From: Phenylobacterium sp.
Lineage (GTDB): Bacteria > Pseudomonadota > Alphaproteobacteria > Caulobacterales > Caulobacteraceae
Reading direction: 5' to 3'
Length of the DNA: 64,000 bases
Assembly: GCF_016124325.1 (NCBI RefSeq)
Contig: NZ_WGNY01000011.1
Span: 62,001-126,000 of the forward strand
Shown: positions 62,639 to 64,000 of the stretch, in pieces
Layout: each line of letters opens with the position of its first letter
Position numbering within the stretch: the stretch's first letter is position 1
Position numbers and translations under genes: made by a program
Notes under the pieces: model-generated
The model's input: the letters and a program-made list of their open reading frames with translations, nothing else
Database searches by the model: none
Told to the model about the DNA's origin: nothing

Positions 62639-63412
62639 ATGAGCGAGACCTGGGCCGCGGGCCGCATCGCGCTGGTGACCGGCGCCACCTCGGGCTTCGG
62701 CGAGGCCTTCGCCCGGCGGGTTCTGGCCGGCGGCGGCCGGGTGATCGCCACCGGCCGCCGGGCCGAGCGGCTCGACGCCCTGGCGGCCGAGCTTTCGACC
62801 GATCGGCTGCTGACCCGCGTGCTCGACGTCCGCGACCAGGCCTCGATCGACGCCCTGCTCTCGGGCCTGCCGGCGGCCTTCGCCGACATCGACGTGCTCT
62901 ACAACAACGCCGGCCTCGCCCTGGGCCTGGCCAAGGCGCACCAGACCGACCTGGCCGACTGGGAGACCATGATCGAGACCAACGTCATGGGCCTGGCCCG
63001 CGTCACCCGCGCCGTCCTGCCCGGCATGGTCGCGCGCGACCGCGGCGACGTGATGAACATCTCCTCGGTGGCCGCCACCTACCCCTATCCGGGCGGCAAT
63101 GTGTACGGCGCCACCAAGGCCTTCGTGCGCCAGTTCTCGCTGAACCTGCGCGCCGACCTGATCGGGTCCAAGGTGCGGGTCACCTCCATCGAGCCCGGCA
63201 TGGCCGAGACCGAGTTCTCGGTGGTCCGCTTCGGCGGCGACGCGGCGGCGGCCTCCAACGTCTACAAGGGCGTCCACGCCATGAGCGCCGACGACGTGGC
63301 CCTGGTCTGCGAGAGCGTCCTGAAGCTGCCGGCCCACATCAACGTCAACACCCTGGAGATCATGCCGGTGCAGCAGGCCTTCGGCCCGTTCGCCGTCGAT
63401 CGGGGCGCTTAG
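62639..63412 (+). CDS. ydfG: NADP-dependent 3-hydroxy acid dehydrogenase YdfG-like
   Basis: A 257-residue SDR resembling E. coli YdfG (L-allo-threonine/3-hydroxy acid dehydrogenase). Signatures are TGATSGFGEAFAR, ATGRRAERLDALAAEL with arginines for NADP, NNAGLALGL, MNISSVAATYPYPGGNVYGATKAFVRQF with catalytic Ser, Tyr and Lys, and IEPGMAETEFSVVRF. The C-terminal region INVNTLEIMPVQQAFGPF is also YdfG-like. It is in an operon with the DJ-1/PfpI gene. Confidence 0.92.
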   Translation: MSETWAAGRIALVTGATSGFGEAFARRVLAGGGRVIATGRRAERLDALAAELSTDRLLTRVLDVRDQASIDALLSGLPAAFADIDVLYNNAGLALGLAKAHQTDLADWETMIETNVMGLARVTRAVLPGMVARDRGDVMNISSVAATYPYPGGNVYGATKAFVRQFSLNLRADLIGSKVRVTSIEPGMAETEFSVVRFGGDAAAASNVYKGVHAMSADDVALVCESVLKLPAHINVNTLEIMPVQQAFGPFAVDRGA

Positions 63413-63420
63413 AGGAAGTG

Positions 63421-63533
63421 CGTCATCCCAGGCCTTGTGCCTGGGATCCCTCTGACAGCTCCCTTTGCGATGACCGTTCCGCGCCGACCGTGCGGCCGAT
63501 GGAGGGATCCTCGCCACAAGGGCGAGGATGACG
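63421..63533. repeat. Inverted pair of CTTGT-loop palindromic units
   Basis: Two 31-base units in inverse orientation occupy 63421-63451 and 63503-63533, 51 bases apart. The first is CGTC, then ATCCCAGGC, loop CTTGT, GCCTGGGAT, CCCT. The second, read on the minus strand, is CGTC, ATCCTCGCC, CTTGT, GGCGAGGAT, CCCT. The prefix, loop and suffix are identical while five stem pairs covary. A third unit lies at 36762-36790. Confidence 0.85.
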
Positions 63534-63592
63534 GCTCAGGGGTCGGAATTCCAGGATGACACCGAGGGTCGAACCGCGAGAACGTCCGCGCC

Positions 63593-64000
63593 ATGGCCAA
63601 GCCCGCGAAGTCCAAGCCGAAGACGCGCCTCTCGCCCGCGGAGAAGGCGCGGATCGCCGAGCTGTTCGACCGCTTCGAGGCCCATGAGTCCGACCCGCGG
63701 ACCGAGCTTTCGTACGACAGCCCCTACACCCTGGTGGTCGCCGTGGCGCTCTCGGCCCAGGCCACCGACGTCTCTGTCAACAAGGCCACCGACAGGCTCT
63801 TCAAGGTCGCCGACACGCCGCAGGCGATGCTGGCGCTGGGCGAGGAGGGCCTGAAGCCCTTCATCTCCTCGATCGGCCTCTACAACTCCAAGGCCAAGAA
63901 CGTGATCGCCCTGTCGCGCATCCTGATCGAGCAGTACGGCGGCGAGGTGCCGCTGGAGCGCGCGAAGCTCCAGGCCCTGCCCGGCGTCGGCCGCAAGACC
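63593..64000 (+). CDS. nth: Endonuclease III (partial, 5' end)
   Basis: The first 136 codons are in the window. Endonuclease III is a base-excision glycosylase/AP lyase that removes oxidised pyrimidines. The region after a short basic N-terminus (MAKPAKSKPKTRLSPAEK) reads LFDRFEAHESDPRTELSYDSPYTLVVAVALSAQATDVSVNKATDRLF. It then shows ISSIGLYNSKAKNVIALSRILIEQYGGEVP and LQALPGVGRKT, the helix-hairpin-helix motif. The catalytic Lys and Asp and the iron-sulfur cysteines lie beyond the window. Confidence 0.95.
   Translation, partial: MAKPAKSKPKTRLSPAEKARIAELFDRFEAHESDPRTELSYDSPYTLVVAVALSAQATDVSVNKATDRLFKVADTPQAMLALGEEGLKPFISSIGLYNSKAKNVIALSRILIEQYGGEVPLERAKLQALPGVGRKT

Noticed and set aside
63528..63854. 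A 108-residue plus-strand open frame at the right end
   Set aside because: It is a frame-shifted shadow of nth, Arg/Ser/Pro-rich, and begins inside the palindromic repeat.

Overview
The window is a gene-dense, very GC-rich alphaproteobacterial chromosome segment. It most resembles Caulobacteraceae (Caulobacter or Phenylobacterium). The clues are a giant NAD-dependent glutamate dehydrogenase of the GdhZ type, a CC0125/CC1285-type lipoprotein, a PEPxxWA-CTERM protein, a divergent ScfR-like short-chain acyl-CoA regulator, a fabA-fabB locus with fabI close by, and GANTC sites clustered in a promoter region. No rRNA, CRISPR array, plasmid origin or intact prophage was seen. One tRNA gene is present, tRNA-Gly(GCC).

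Layout: 1-8.3 kb holds the end of a response regulator or hybrid kinase, an AmpG-like permease, an inner-membrane trypsin-like protein, a DUF350 protein, rlmN, a quinone oxidoreductase, XRE and AraC regulators, an SDR and a DMT transporter. 8.3-9.55 kb is a short, visibly AT-richer accessory insert. It carries a structured non-coding stretch and a membrane-anchored helical protein that looks split by a one-base frameshift. 9.6-15.3 kb returns to chromosomal genes: DUF1232, an HSD10-type dehydrogenase, a secreted hydrolase divergent from a TetR regulator with a shared operator-like palindrome, a HerA-type ATPase and an AI-2E-type permease. 15.3-20.4 kb is gdhZ with a leader containing three strong hairpins. 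20.4-23.5 kb has a secreted protein, the ScfR-like regulator and a MerR regulator.

23.5-29.0 kb is a minus-strand run rsmB-rpe-heparinase II/III-purH. It is followed by an SDHAF4-like gene, pyrF, marC (which lacks a normal stop codon), a GFA protein, an SDR, kup, argG, a MAPEG protein, a lipoprotein and a hybrid histidine kinase. 38.8-42.2 kb is a tandem pair of exported proteins: a caspase fold with eight Sel1 repeats, and a Gly-rich SH3-type partner. 42.3-48.0 kb contains tRNA-Gly, a DUF6065 protein, a PEP-CTERM protein, a ProX-type deacylase, and a CnoX-LonN-Trm112 cluster beside a UbiH-type hydroxylase. 48.1-53.1 kb is the fatty-acid locus (fabI, then a divergent ClC channel, then fabB and fabA). 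53.2-64 kb holds an SH3 protein, a hydroxyacid dehydrogenase, a Kef-type antiporter, an O-methyltransferase/MoeB pair, hslV and hslU separated by a secreted protein, a zinc metallopeptidase, DUF2244, DJ-1/PfpI, ydfG and the start of nth.

Between the genes there are at least two families of palindromic repeats. Their copies keep the loop or core sequence while the stems change in a compensatory way, which points to conserved hairpin structure. The best candidates for new biology are the caspase/Sel1-SH3 pair, the small AT-rich insert, the gdhZ leader and these covarying repeats.
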